Source: Polyangia bacterium
GTDB lineage: Bacteria > Myxococcota_A > Polyangia > Fen-1088
DNA: 64,000 bases
Direction: 5' to 3'
NCBI GenBank assembly: GCA_036268875.1
Contig: DATATI010000020.1
Location: 248,001-312,000 of the forward strand
The position numbers were made by a program, and so were the translations under genes. Positions within the stretch are counted from its first letter, which is position 1. Every line of letters starts with the position of its first letter. Shown here in pieces: positions 55,948-64,000 of this stretch. The notes under the pieces were generated by a model. That model was given only the letters and a program-made list of their open reading frames with translations. It had not been told where the DNA came from and did not search any database.

Positions 55948-57423
55948 TTACGGGATGATCCGCGGCGGAGCGATGGGCTTGGTGTCGTCCTGAATGCACG
56001 CCGACAGATCGAAAAACAGGAAGGCCAGCGCCTGCTCACCTTTGTTCAGCTTGGTGCCGCAGGACTGCGGGAACGGCAGGTCCGCGTTGTCGTCGTCAAA
56101 ACTGTCCGCCAGCGACGAGATGTGGGCGTCCAGGTGGACCGCTCGACCGCAGGCCTGATCGGCGGTCGAACCGGCGGGCGTGTTCACCGTGATGATGCGG
56201 GGGTGAATCGCCTTCGACGCAAATCCTGGCGACGAAGCCCAGACCTGCGCGGTCGGCATCATCGCCGCGGTGATGTTGTCAAAGACCTCCTCGGCGTCGA
56301 TCTGTCCATAGGTGACCGTGGGATCGACGACCATCATCCAATCCGCCATCGCCTTGCCCTTGGGGAACGTGGTGTCGATGACCATCGGATCTCTGCCAGG
56401 CGGCGCGCCACCCTTGATGGTCATCGCGCCGGCCAGCATGGGATCCGTGCTGTAGCGATACCAGACGTACATGAAGTCAGAGCCGAAGATGCGGCCACCA
56501 GCGGCCAGGTAGTGCGTCATCGCGTCGTAGGCCGGCCCGCCTTTTCCGTCTTGTTCCTCGCTGCACTCGCATGACAGCAACAGCATGTCGTACTTGGAAA
56601 GTTCGGTTTCGTTGCGCCACAGCGGCGTCGCCGATGTGGTGTTCGGCGGCTGCGATGACCGTCCGAAAAGGAAATCGTCTCCGGCGCCCTGGAAATAGGT
56701 CACCGCCCGGTTCTGCCCGTCCACGCCCAGCTCGGCGGCGTCGACGCCCACCTTGGTCAGCAGGCAGGCCAGGTTGTCACAACCGCCGGTGGTGACCGCG
56801 ATGCGCGGCATGTCTCCTTCTTGGCGGTTGCGCGGCAGCCGGCTGAGATTGGGATCGCTGACGGGATTGTCCTGGCATGCCGTCACCTCGGGCAGCATCA
56901 CCTGGCGCCGCCATTTACCGACCTGGACCACCAGGGGAATGTTCTTGCCGACCGGCGCGTCGGTCAGCTGAAACTTTCCTTGTTCGTTGCTGACCGCCGA
57001 GGTGACGCTGCGGACCGAGGAGCCGCCGCATCGATCGCAGCTGATGCCGTCCTTGAACGGCGGCAGCGGCGCGTTCGGCACGTAGACCTGCACGTTGTAA
57101 AGCGGCAGGGTCCCGTTCGGAGCGAAGGTCGTTCCGCTGATCGTGGTAGGGCTGCCGGTGGGGCAGACCACCTGCTGGCATTGCAGGTTCAGGCACGGCG
57201 GCGGTACGTCGACCGGTGGTACGTCGACTATGGCGGGCCGGGTATCGGTGTTGTTGCTGTCTGGCGCGGCGTCCACCGACGACGACGTTCCTCCGGTTCC
57301 GCCAGCGCCATTGCCGGTCGGCTCGCCGCCATGGCTGACGTTGGCGCAGGAAGCCAGCACCGCGACAGCCGCAAAGAGAAACATCGAACGGCCAAAGAAC
57401 TCACTGCAAAATAATTTGGTCAC
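55948..57423 (-). CDS. Carboxypeptidase-regulatory-like lipoprotein
   Basis: 491 aa from a GTG at 57423 with GGGAG 7 nt upstream; the longer frame to 57525 has no ribosome binding site. Signal FLFAAVAVLASC (lipobox LASC near residue 26), a Gly/Thr linker and a Cys-rich CLNLQCQQVVCPTG segment. A transthyretin-like module follows (ISGTTFAPNGTLPLYNVQVY...GKFQLTDAPVGKNIPLVVQVG). The C-terminal 300 residues (MPRIAVTTGGCDNLACLL, YDMLLLSCECSEE, AMTHYLAAGGRIFGSDFMYVWY) form a large domain I do not recognise. Such proteins are common on myxobacterial surfaces; function unknown. Confidence 0.78.
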   Translation of the reverse strand: MTKLFCSEFFGRSMFLFAAVAVLASCANVSHGGEPTGNGAGGTGGTSSSVDAAPDSNNTDTRPAIVDVPPVDVPPPCLNLQCQQVVCPTGSPTTISGTTFAPNGTLPLYNVQVYVPNAPLPPFKDGISCDRCGGSSVRSVTSAVSNEQGKFQLTDAPVGKNIPLVVQVGKWRRQVMLPEVTACQDNPVSDPNLSRLPRNRQEGDMPRIAVTTGGCDNLACLLTKVGVDAAELGVDGQNRAVTYFQGAGDDFLFGRSSQPPNTTSATPLWRNETELSKYDMLLLSCECSEEQDGKGGPAYDAMTHYLAAGGRIFGSDFMYVWYRYSTDPMLAGAMTIKGGAPPGRDPMVIDTTFPKGKAMADWMMVVDPTVTYGQIDAEEVFDNITAAMMPTAQVWASSPGFASKAIHPRIITVNTPAGSTADQACGRAVHLDAHISSLADSFDDDNADLPFPQSCGTKLNKGEQALAFLFFDLSACIQDDTKPIAPPRIIP

Positions 57424-57643
57424 AGTCAGCTCCCGGCGAATAAATGTTTCCTGACGGTCAAGGGGGACCCGCGCGGAAGGCGCATTTTCCGCCGGGGGGC
57501 AGGAACCGTCGCTGGCGTCGAACATAGTTCAGCGACCGGGACACAATCAAATGGATTTGCGCGGCTCGGACCTGAATGACTGCGAACTTGTCGAACAGGG
57601 TCTGATCAGTCGGCGATGCCGTGATAAGAGGGACGGCAAGCGC

Positions 57644-58423
57644 ATGCCGCCGGTCCGGCTTCTCACCATCGCGGTCAGTCACTTTTGTGAGAAGGCGCGC
57701 TGGGCCCTGGATCGCGCTGGCGTGGACTACGTCGAGCGGCGCTATCTGCCGCTGGCGCATGTGCTGCCGGTTTGGCTGGCCGGAGGCGGACACATGGTGC
57801 CGCTTTTGATCGATGGAAAGAAACCAATCCCCGATTCGACGGCCATTCTCAAACACATCGACAGTCTTCTGCCTGCCGATCAACGACTGTTCCCGATCGA
57901 GCCCGCTCTGCGAACGACAGTGGAAGAGCTGGAAGAGATCTTCGATCAGCAATTGGGACCGGCCACCCGACGATGGGCCTATTTTCATTTGTTGCCCGAG
58001 AAGTCGGTCACCTTGCCTGTCCTCCGGCGCACGACCGGTCCGCTGGGCCGGGCATCATTGCCGGTCTTCTTTCCGTTGGTGCGGCGATTGATCCGCGCCG
58101 GGTACCGCATTCACGCGGACGCGGGTGCGTCGTCGCTCCAGCGCATCCAGACCGTCTTCCAGCGGGTCAACAGCTTGCTTGAAGATGGGCGGTCGTTCTT
58201 GGCCGGCGACCGCATCTCGGCGGCGGATCTGACCTTCGCGGCGCTGTCGGCCCCGGTCCTGTTTCCCGATGAAACCGGCGCATCAATGCCTGCCATCGGG
58301 GACTTGCCCCCGGAAATGGCTCGAGCCGTCGATGCCTTCCGTCGCACGCCCGCCGGCGCTTTCGCGCTGCGCCTCTACCGAGAACACCGCCGCTTGTCGC
58401 CGCCTGCGTTAGAGAACCGTTAG
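57644..58423 (+). CDS. Glutathione S-transferase family protein
   Basis: 259 aa from the ATG at 57644. Thioredoxin-like N-terminal domain RLLTIAVSHFCEKARWALDRAG with the SHFCxKAR active-site region (Ser/Cys near residue 13-15), MVPLLIDGKKPIPDSTAILKHID with the Ser that contacts the glutathione gamma-glutamyl group, and an all-helical C-terminal domain (SLLEDGRSFLAGDRISAADLTFAAL). Myxobacteria often lack glutathione, so the thiol substrate is open. The 220-nt gap before it is divergent from the lipoprotein gene. Confidence 0.85.
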   Translation: MPPVRLLTIAVSHFCEKARWALDRAGVDYVERRYLPLAHVLPVWLAGGGHMVPLLIDGKKPIPDSTAILKHIDSLLPADQRLFPIEPALRTTVEELEEIFDQQLGPATRRWAYFHLLPEKSVTLPVLRRTTGPLGRASLPVFFPLVRRLIRAGYRIHADAGASSLQRIQTVFQRVNSLLEDGRSFLAGDRISAADLTFAALSAPVLFPDETGASMPAIGDLPPEMARAVDAFRRTPAGAFALRLYREHRRLSPPALENR

Positions 58424-58918
58424 CGGAAAGAGGTGAACGGGTTTGGCGTGAAGCCCGCGAAAGTGACGAAGTAAATCGAAAATATCTATTGGCGAGCCGG
58501 AAAGAGCCGTCACGAAGAATTCGTACACACGGGCAATCGCGACATTGTGACGAGACGGCTGCGCGATGAATCTGTTGGTCCGACCTAACGAAGTCGGGAA
58601 CTTTTGTCGACCGGTCGCCGACCAACCCCCCAGAAAAACGCGGGATTCTTGATTGATTTTTGGGTGTCCTCGCTACTAGCAAATAGCGTCACGCAGCTGG
58701 TAGTGTAGCTTCGTTCTGGGCGGCGGTGACCTGGGCGCGATTTCGAAAGAGAGCGCCGCCGAAGGTCGCCGGTGGTGGTCGCGTTGCTTCATTGAGCTTT
58801 TCGCTCCGCGATTAAACAGGGTTCCGAATATTCGCTCCCGCTCGGAGCGAGTTGTTTGCGGCTTGCGCCGCTCGTCTCCAATTTCTGCTGTTCCCCCAAC
58901 AGCGAGAAGGAACAATCG
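58424..58918. other. 495-nt gene-free stretch with lower G+C
   Basis: No convincing ORF on either strand. Visibly lower in G+C than its neighbours, with AT-rich patches such as TTGATTGATTTTTG. One hairpin, TCGCTCC (58832-58838) with GGAGCGA (58844-58850), is followed by a partial T run (GTTGTTTG) and could be an attenuator or weak terminator ahead of the cytochrome genes. It presumably carries the promoter of the operon at 58919. No tRNA, riboswitch or repeat array was recognised. Confidence 0.5.
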
Positions 58919-59665
58919 ATGGAATGCGCTGTTGTTTCTGCCTCCAACGATCGATGCTTCGGTGGCCGCCCACGGCCAGTCCCGAAAAAAAACCGAAGGT
59001 TCGGTTGCTTAATTTTGTTGGTCGGATCGTCGGTAGCCGCGTGCAACAACCTTCAACCTTTGGATCGCGGCGCGGCCACCCCGCAGGCGGCCCCCGACCC
59101 TAACACCACGCCCACCACCGCCATCCTGGCGTCCGACCGACCGATCGGCCTCAGCATTGATGACGAGACGGCGACCACCACTGATCCCTGCGTGAAGACC
59201 ACGCAAGACAAGACCGAGATCTTGACCACGTATTGCGCCCGTTGCCATTCGGGCCCCGCCGAGCAGGCCCAAGGTTTGCCCCCCTGGAACTTCGTTCTCG
59301 ATGACAACAAGCTGATCCACGAACAATTCACCCGCGAGCAACAGCCTCCGCAGCGCTACGTTGTTCCGGGCGATCCCAGCCATTCCGTCCTTTATATGCG
59401 CGTGGCCGTCATCGGCGACATGCCGCCGCAACCGACAGATCTGGGAACGCCGCGCAACCCCGCCCCTACTCTCAGCGATTTTTCCGTCCTGCGCGATTGG
59501 ATCGAGCACTGCTTGCCGGGCTCGTTGCCGCGGGGCGTTTCCGCCGGTGATGGAGATGGTGGCGACACGCCCGCCAACCCAGCAGATGGCGGCGCGCTCG
59601 ATGGTTCCTCGGACAGTGACGATTGCGAAGGAGGCTCGACGTGCACGCCGCTGGTCATGGAATAG
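58919..59665 (+). CDS. Monohaem c-type cytochrome-like lipoprotein
   Basis: 248 aa from the ATG at 58919, AAGGA 7 nt upstream. An unusually long, basic n-region (about 27 residues, GRPRPVPKKNRRFG) precedes the hydrophobic core and lipobox VAAC. One haem site CARCH near residue 106 in LTTYCARCHSGPAEQAQG; VVPGDPSHSVLYMRVAVIGDMPPQP matches the distal part of planctomycete-type cytochrome c (PSC1-like) domains. The tail is Asp/Gly rich. It overlaps the next gene by 25 nt. Electron partner unknown. Confidence 0.75.
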   Translation: MECAVVSASNDRCFGGRPRPVPKKNRRFGCLILLVGSSVAACNNLQPLDRGAATPQAAPDPNTTPTTAILASDRPIGLSIDDETATTTDPCVKTTQDKTEILTTYCARCHSGPAEQAQGLPPWNFVLDDNKLIHEQFTREQQPPQRYVVPGDPSHSVLYMRVAVIGDMPPQPTDLGTPRNPAPTLSDFSVLRDWIEHCLPGSLPRGVSAGDGDGGDTPANPADGGALDGSSDSDDCEGGSTCTPLVME

Positions 59666-61224
59666 TCGTGGCTTGGGGCGGCGCGCTGCTGGTCGCGACC
59701 GCGGCCTGCAACGACCCGCGACCCATCGACACCACCCCGTTGTCGCCGCTCGTCGAGGAGATCTGCGAAGCCAGTGCTGACTGGCTGCCGAACACGCCCG
59801 ACGTCGATCAGTACCTGCCCCTGCCTCATCCCGCCAGCGAGTGTCCGTTTTATCGCGGCGGCTGGCAGAACTTCCTCATCGCCACCCAACCGGTTGATGC
59901 CGCAGGCACGCCGGCGCTTGCCGCCTATCCGACCATCGCCACCGTGTTCCAGCCCAAGGTGCCCTACCCCGCCAATCGATCATTTCTGGGAGACATCAAA
60001 CAGGCGGGCGGACGCGAGATTGCGATCGATCAAAACGGTAACAGTCTTTATTACGGCATTCACGTCAATCAGCAATACAAGGACTTCATCGTCAACAACG
60101 GTCTGGTCACCGCCGAGGCATTGCGCGCCTATCCGGCCGATCCTCTCCAGAAGACTTTGATCTTCCCCCCCGGCGTGGTCGAGTTCAAGACCGCCTGGCA
60201 AGTGGTGCAAGGAGATCCGGCGTCCATCGCCCGGCAGACGGCTGACTTTATCAGCATGACATCCACGGTTCCGACGCTGAGCCAGGATCCGGTCAGCCAT
60301 CGCATCATCGAAGATCGGGCCCACCCCCGCACGGTGGTGGTGCGCCTCCTGGCCATTCACGTGGTGTTCACCCTGACCGGCCATCCCGAATTCATCTGGG
60401 CCAGCTTCGAGCACAGCACGGGAACGCCGGACACCAAGGCCGCCGATTTGAAGCGGGACGTCGCCCCCACCATCAGCGGAGAAAATCCCACCCAGGACGA
60501 TCCAAACAACCTGATGAACACCACAGTGGTCAGCCCCGACGATCACCTGCTTTACAAAGGCGGCACGGCCGCCAATGCCGGCAACGTGGCCATTGAAGAG
60601 ACCAAACTGAATTTGGTGGGACAGTCATTTCCCGGACAACAGACTTCGATCTATCGGATGTTTCCCGCCGCCAAATCCAATACCACTGATCCCGATGATG
60701 CCATCACGTCTTTGAATCACAACGTCGAGGCATTGTTCGCCCAGAAGGCGGGCAGCCTGGATCCCGCCGACAAGCGTGGTCACTATCGATTGGTCGGCGC
60801 CCAGTGGATGGACAAGCCGCGGTTTTTCAAAGTCGACAGTCCGCTGCAGAACGACGCCAGCAGCCCGTTCCTGGTTGATCACCAGGAACGGCAAGGGACG
60901 ATGATCGTCAGTGTGCCGGCCATCAGCCAGGATCAGCTGGGCGCCGCCATCGTCGCCGACGGCTCCGATTCGGAGTTTTCCATCCTGGCCGGCGAGGATC
61001 GCCTGTCCAGCACGGCGATGGAGTCATTCACCCAGGGGCCAAGCTCGTTCAACAACTGCTTCACCTGTCACAACACCCAGGCCATCACCGCCAACGGCAT
61101 CCCCTTGAACCGCGACAAGGCAGGCGCGCCGGTCAAGCTGATTGATCCGGGGTTCCTGAACGTCAGCCATATCATCTCTCAATTCCTGTTGGAGGAGTAC
61201 GAGGCGGCCCATGCCCAGCCATAA
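59641..61224 (+). CDS. Large lipoprotein with a C-terminal haem-binding motif
   Basis: 527 aa from a GTG at 59641, which has AAGGAGG 7 nt upstream inside the previous gene. Signal GIVVAWGGALLVATAAC. The body has ordered segments without known motifs (CPFYRGGWQNFLIATQ, GGREIAIDQNGNSLYYGIHV, FPPGVVEFKTAWQVVQ, VVVRLLAIHVVFTLTGHPEFIWASFEH). One c-type haem motif lies near the C-terminus (FNNCFTCHNTQAI, about residue 474). Proteins with this layout occur with monohaem lipoproteins in myxobacteria and are annotated only as cytochrome-like. Its coupled neighbour is the likely partner. Confidence 0.7.
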   Translation: MHAAGHGIVVAWGGALLVATAACNDPRPIDTTPLSPLVEEICEASADWLPNTPDVDQYLPLPHPASECPFYRGGWQNFLIATQPVDAAGTPALAAYPTIATVFQPKVPYPANRSFLGDIKQAGGREIAIDQNGNSLYYGIHVNQQYKDFIVNNGLVTAEALRAYPADPLQKTLIFPPGVVEFKTAWQVVQGDPASIARQTADFISMTSTVPTLSQDPVSHRIIEDRAHPRTVVVRLLAIHVVFTLTGHPEFIWASFEHSTGTPDTKAADLKRDVAPTISGENPTQDDPNNLMNTTVVSPDDHLLYKGGTAANAGNVAIEETKLNLVGQSFPGQQTSIYRMFPAAKSNTTDPDDAITSLNHNVEALFAQKAGSLDPADKRGHYRLVGAQWMDKPRFFKVDSPLQNDASSPFLVDHQERQGTMIVSVPAISQDQLGAAIVADGSDSEFSILAGEDRLSSTAMESFTQGPSSFNNCFTCHNTQAITANGIPLNRDKAGAPVKLIDPGFLNVSHIISQFLLEEYEAAHAQP

Positions 61225-62305
61225 CCAGTACGCGAAGGGCTGGTCTCGGCTGATCGTCGCCGCCGCCGTGCTGTGTTCATCGGCCGCCTTCGCCGAGGGG
61301 CGGACCGCCAAGAAAAAGGAGCCCGGGGCTGACCGACCACCCGCCGTCAGCCCGCGGGTTCGTCAACAGTGCGTGGAAGCCTACGACAACGCCAGCAAGT
61401 TCGAGCGCGGTGGGCGGTTGCGCGACGCCAAGGCGATGATGCTGGTGTGCGCCCAGCCCACCTGTGCAGGCGTCCGTCACGGCTTTCTCCGCCGAGAGTG
61501 CTTGTTTCGCCATTCTCGCCTGGAAACGGACATTCCGTCGGTCATCCCCCTGGTGAAGACGGCGGCCGGAGAGCCGGTGATCGATGTCCAGGTGATGATG
61601 GACGGCCAGGTCCTGGCCGCCCGCGCCGACGGGTTGGCGGTGTCGATCGATCCGGGCATGCACGAGTTCGTCTTCAAACAAGGGAAGACCGTCCTTGCCA
61701 CGCAGTCGCTGGTGGTGGCGCAAGGCCAGCACAACCGCCGCATCATGGTGGCATTGCCGCCGAAGGACGGCGATGAAGCGCCCACCAGCGCCGCCGCTGG
61801 ACACGACGCCGAGCCGTCGCCGGGCAAAGCGAAGGACAATCTGAAAGACGACGACGACAGCGACAGCGCCCCGGTAGCGGCTCGCAAGACAAAAAGAGAG
61901 GGCACCGCCGACGACGCCAGCGCGGAAGAAGCGCCAGCGACACATCCGGCCCCGCCACCTGGCCTTCACCTCTCTTTCGGATCAGTGGCGCTGGCCACCA
62001 TCGCCGCGGCCGGCGGCGCGGGTTTCGGTGTGCTCACTTATTGGGGCCGCAAAGACAACGCGCAACTGTCGCAATGCACGCCACACTGCCCGCAGGCCAG
62101 CGTCGATCACATCGCCAAGCTGTACCGTACGGCCAACATCGCGGGCGTGGTGGGCGGCGTCGCTCTGCTGGGCGCGATCTTGGTATTCGCCACCTCCGCG
62201 CCATCCGAACCGGAAGAAGCAACCGCCCGGCGCCACACCGCCCTTCGGCTGGGCGTGACACCCGACCGCGCGGGCGCGGTGGCGATGCTGGCCGGCTGGT
62301 TCTGA
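61211..62305 (+). CDS. PEGA-like double-pass membrane protein
   Basis: 364 aa; the ATG at 61211 overlaps the previous gene by 14 nt. Signal peptide WSRLIVAAAVLCSSAAFA. The next region has Cys residues (CVEAYDNASKFERGGRLRDAKAMMLVCAQPTCAG) in a helical pattern often seen in front of PEGA-like strands (DVQVMMDGQVLAARADGLAVSIDPGMHEFVF). A charged linker with a DDDDSD run follows, then two membrane helices (LATIAAAGGAGFGVLTYWG; TANIAGVVGGVALLGAILVFA). This is a recurrent myxobacterial architecture of unknown function. Third gene of the coupled cytochrome set. Confidence 0.7.
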   Translation: MPSHNQYAKGWSRLIVAAAVLCSSAAFAEGRTAKKKEPGADRPPAVSPRVRQQCVEAYDNASKFERGGRLRDAKAMMLVCAQPTCAGVRHGFLRRECLFRHSRLETDIPSVIPLVKTAAGEPVIDVQVMMDGQVLAARADGLAVSIDPGMHEFVFKQGKTVLATQSLVVAQGQHNRRIMVALPPKDGDEAPTSAAAGHDAEPSPGKAKDNLKDDDDSDSAPVAARKTKREGTADDASAEEAPATHPAPPPGLHLSFGSVALATIAAAGGAGFGVLTYWGRKDNAQLSQCTPHCPQASVDHIAKLYRTANIAGVVGGVALLGAILVFATSAPSEPEEATARRHTALRLGVTPDRAGAVAMLAGWF

Positions 62306-62395
62306 GTGGCGCTGAGCGCCTCGACAGCGAGGGTGAGATCCCGTCCGGACGTTCTGACGTCGTCCACGGGCATGGTCAAGGACGGCCGTCGGGCG

Positions 62396-63862
62396 TCAGA
62401 TCTTCGGTCGTCGTTCGAGGACGATGCCGGCTCGCTCCATGCGGCGATAGAGGGCCTGCCTTGAGACCCCCATTTCGGCCGCCGCTTTCGAGACGATCCC
62501 GCCCGCTCTCATGAGGGCGTCTTCGACCACCGCTCGATCCGGATCGGCAGGATCGGAACTGGCGGTCGGCGCTCGGGTCGGAGACTCGGAGGCGGCGGCG
62601 CCGCGCACGGCCGCCGAGATCGCCACTGTCGCTCGGCTGGGTTGGTGTGATGAGACGTTCCCAATGTTGAGGCCGAGGTGCTCCGGCGTGATCACCTCGC
62701 CGCCGCAGACCAGCGTGGCCCGCTGGATCCGATTCTGGAGCTCACGAACGTTCCCCGGCCATTCATGCTGCAAGAGAGCTTCGCGGGCCGGCTCGCCCAG
62801 ACGAAACGCGGCCGCGACCTTGTCCTGGCCGGGCAAGGTGGCTAAAAAGTGCTCGGCCAGCGGCAGGATGTCGTCGGGGCGATCGGCGAGCGGCGGGATC
62901 TGCAATTCGATGACGTTCAAGCGGAAGAAGAGATCTTCGCGGAACGTTCCGTCGGCGATGGCGCGGTTCAGATCGACGTTGGTCGCGCTGACGATGCGGA
63001 CGTCGACCTTGCGGGTGACGCTGGAGCCCAGCCGCTCGAATTCGCCGGTCTGCAGCACGCGCAGCAGCTTGGCCTGACCGGACGGCGACAGGTTACCGAT
63101 CTCGTCGAGAAACAACGTTCCGCCGGCGGCGGCTTCGAATCGACCGATGCGCAGCTTGGTGGCGCCGGTGAACGCGCCGGCCTCTGCGCCGAATAGCTCA
63201 GCCTCCAGCAGCTGATCCGGCAGCGCGCCCGCGTTGACTTTGACAAAGGGGCCGGCCTGGCGGCGCGAATTCGCCTGGATGATCTCGGCCAGTTTTTCTT
63301 TGCCGGCGCCGTTCGCGCCGGTGATCAAGATCGGGACGTCGGAAGCGGCCACCGTGACCGCCAGACTGACCACGCTTTGCATCTGGGCGCTGGCATAAAT
63401 CAATCCGCACAGGTCATAGCGCGCGGCCAAGGTGCGTCGCATGCGCAAGCCCTGGGCTCGGAAGCGAATGTTCTCTTGCTGCAAGCCGCGCAGCTGCAGC
63501 AGCTTGCGGACGATCCGCACCAGCTTCTCGTCGTCCCAGGGCTTGGCCATATAGTCGTTGGCCCCCTCCTTCACCAGCTGCACCGCCGTTTCGAACGAGC
63601 CCCAGGCGGTGAGAATGACGATCGGCAGATCGCCATCCAGCTGTTTCACGGCGCGAAAGAGGGCCACGCCGCTGTCACCGGTGGTGTCGTGCTGGGTGAA
63701 GTTCATGTCCTGGACGACAGCCCCGAGGTCTTCGCTGGCCACCAGGTCCAGCGCCTCCTCGGGACTGGTCGCCGTCACGGTCTCGAGGCCGTGCAAGGCG
63801 AACAGGACTTCCAGCGCGGTGCGGACCGCGGGCTGATCGTCGACGATGAGAACTTTCAACAT
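62396..63862 (-). CDS. NtrC-type sigma-54-dependent response regulator
   Basis: 488 aa. Receiver domain ([17 protein letters not shown]; acceptor Asp in VVQDMNF near residue 52; Lys in MAKPWDD), sigma-54 AAA+ domain with an unusual Walker A (GANGAGKEK instead of GESGTGKE), GAFTGA present as AGAFTGATK, Walker [11 protein letters not shown], and an Arg-finger region. The C-terminal Fis-type helix-turn-helix is [22 protein letters not shown]. It activates transcription at -24/-12 promoters when phosphorylated. No kinase is next to it inside the window; a partner may lie beyond the right edge. It is not adjacent to pilS. Confidence 0.92.
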   Translation of the reverse strand: MLKVLIVDDQPAVRTALEVLFALHGLETVTATSPEEALDLVASEDLGAVVQDMNFTQHDTTGDSGVALFRAVKQLDGDLPIVILTAWGSFETAVQLVKEGANDYMAKPWDDEKLVRIVRKLLQLRGLQQENIRFRAQGLRMRRTLAARYDLCGLIYASAQMQSVVSLAVTVAASDVPILITGANGAGKEKLAEIIQANSRRQAGPFVKVNAGALPDQLLEAELFGAEAGAFTGATKLRIGRFEAAAGGTLFLDEIGNLSPSGQAKLLRVLQTGEFERLGSSVTRKVDVRIVSATNVDLNRAIADGTFREDLFFRLNVIELQIPPLADRPDDILPLAEHFLATLPGQDKVAAAFRLGEPAREALLQHEWPGNVRELQNRIQRATLVCGGEVITPEHLGLNIGNVSSHQPSRATVAISAAVRGAAASESPTRAPTASSDPADPDRAVVEDALMRAGGIVSKAAAEMGVSRQALYRRMERAGIVLERRPKI

Positions 63863-63874
63863 GCCAACCCTACG

Positions 63875-64000
63875 CTAGCGGACGGCGAAGGTGCAGGTGT
63901 AGTTCACGAAGGTCGACACCGGACGCGCCTGCCGATCGAGCGGCGGCGACCAGCGCGAATCGCGCAGGGTTCGCCGGCAGGCTTCGCCGAAACCGCCCTG
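63875..64000 (-). CDS. TonB-C domain protein, 3' end only
   Basis: Only the last 41 codons are in the window; the gene continues past the right edge. The fragment FGEACRRTLRDSRWSPPLD...RPVSTFVNYTCTFAVR matches the last helix and final two strands of a TonB C-terminal domain, including the Cys pair typical of myxobacterial versions and the conserved RPV and NYTC segments. It lies 12 nt upstream of the response regulator gene on the same strand, so they may be co-transcribed. Whether it is a TonB or a TonB-C domain fused to another protein cannot be told. Confidence 0.7.
   Translation of the reverse strand, partial: QGGFGEACRRTLRDSRWSPPLDRQARPVSTFVNYTCTFAVR

Noticed and set aside
62396-63862. 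Assignment as pilR, the partner of pilS
   Set aside because: It is over 40 kb from pilS, on a separate unit next to a TonB-C gene, and nothing links it to pilin expression.

Overview
The window is a high-GC chromosomal segment, by eye well over 65% G+C in coding regions, packed with genes on both strands. It very probably comes from a member of the Myxococcota (formerly Deltaproteobacteria). The grounds are type IV pilus genes in the order pilB-pilT-pilC-pilS, many lipoproteins with Gly/Ala/Asp-rich linkers, DUF4388/J/TPR and PEGA-like proteins, DUF1592/DUF1552 pairs, very large cytoplasmic hybrid kinases, and a full TonB-ExbB-ExbD system beside an unusual TonB-dependent receptor. The species cannot be named from sequence alone. 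No phage, transposase, CRISPR array, rRNA or tRNA was found.

Layout. 1-2880: end of a membrane protein, argH, and a short plus-strand unit with a strong ribosome binding site and a strong terminator. 2881-10721: an envelope-glycan block (asnB, carbamoyltransferase, WecA/MraY-like transferase, MurJ flippase, HEAT lipid-side protein). 10827-15605: an iron-type locus (Fur, DUF1111 dihaem protein, imelysin, P460-like cytochrome, beta-barrel protein, monohaem lipoprotein) in which two promoters carry the same 17-bp operator-like palindrome. 15656-18127: a PNGase F-like lipoprotein, then an ECF sigma factor with a zinc-finger/DUF4384 membrane anti-sigma protein. 18148-25735: type IV pilus motor genes with a PilS kinase and a disordered single-pass membrane protein. 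25894-30026: housekeeping genes (RlmI-type methyltransferase, a short RpoZ, UPF0158, SCP2, GlmU). 30119-33202: a pseudo-receiver/DUF4388/J/TPR protein and unknown genes. 33422-41205: a tightly coupled operon of outer-membrane proteins, a TonB-dependent receptor with its own TonB-C-like domain, ExbB, ExbD and TonB. 41225-44753: CsbD-like protein and a DUF1592/DUF1552 pair. 44894-52825: two hybrid histidine kinases, the first with a twelve-unit HAMP array. 52882-58423: two methyltransferases, two lipoproteins, a GST. 58919-64000: two c-type cytochrome-like lipoproteins, a PEGA-like membrane protein, an NtrC-type response regulator and the tail of a TonB-C protein.

How the genes work together. 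Translational coupling is pervasive: at least ten neighbouring pairs share ATGA, GTGA or TGATG overlaps. Several single genes instead have a -10 hexamer only 5-10 nt before the start codon, which suggests leaderless mRNAs. The best candidates for something not well described are the Fur/DUF1111/imelysin/P460 locus with its shared operator and altered Fur zinc site, the receptor that carries a TonB-C-like domain, the twelve-HAMP kinase, and the short plus-strand unit at 2546-2866.
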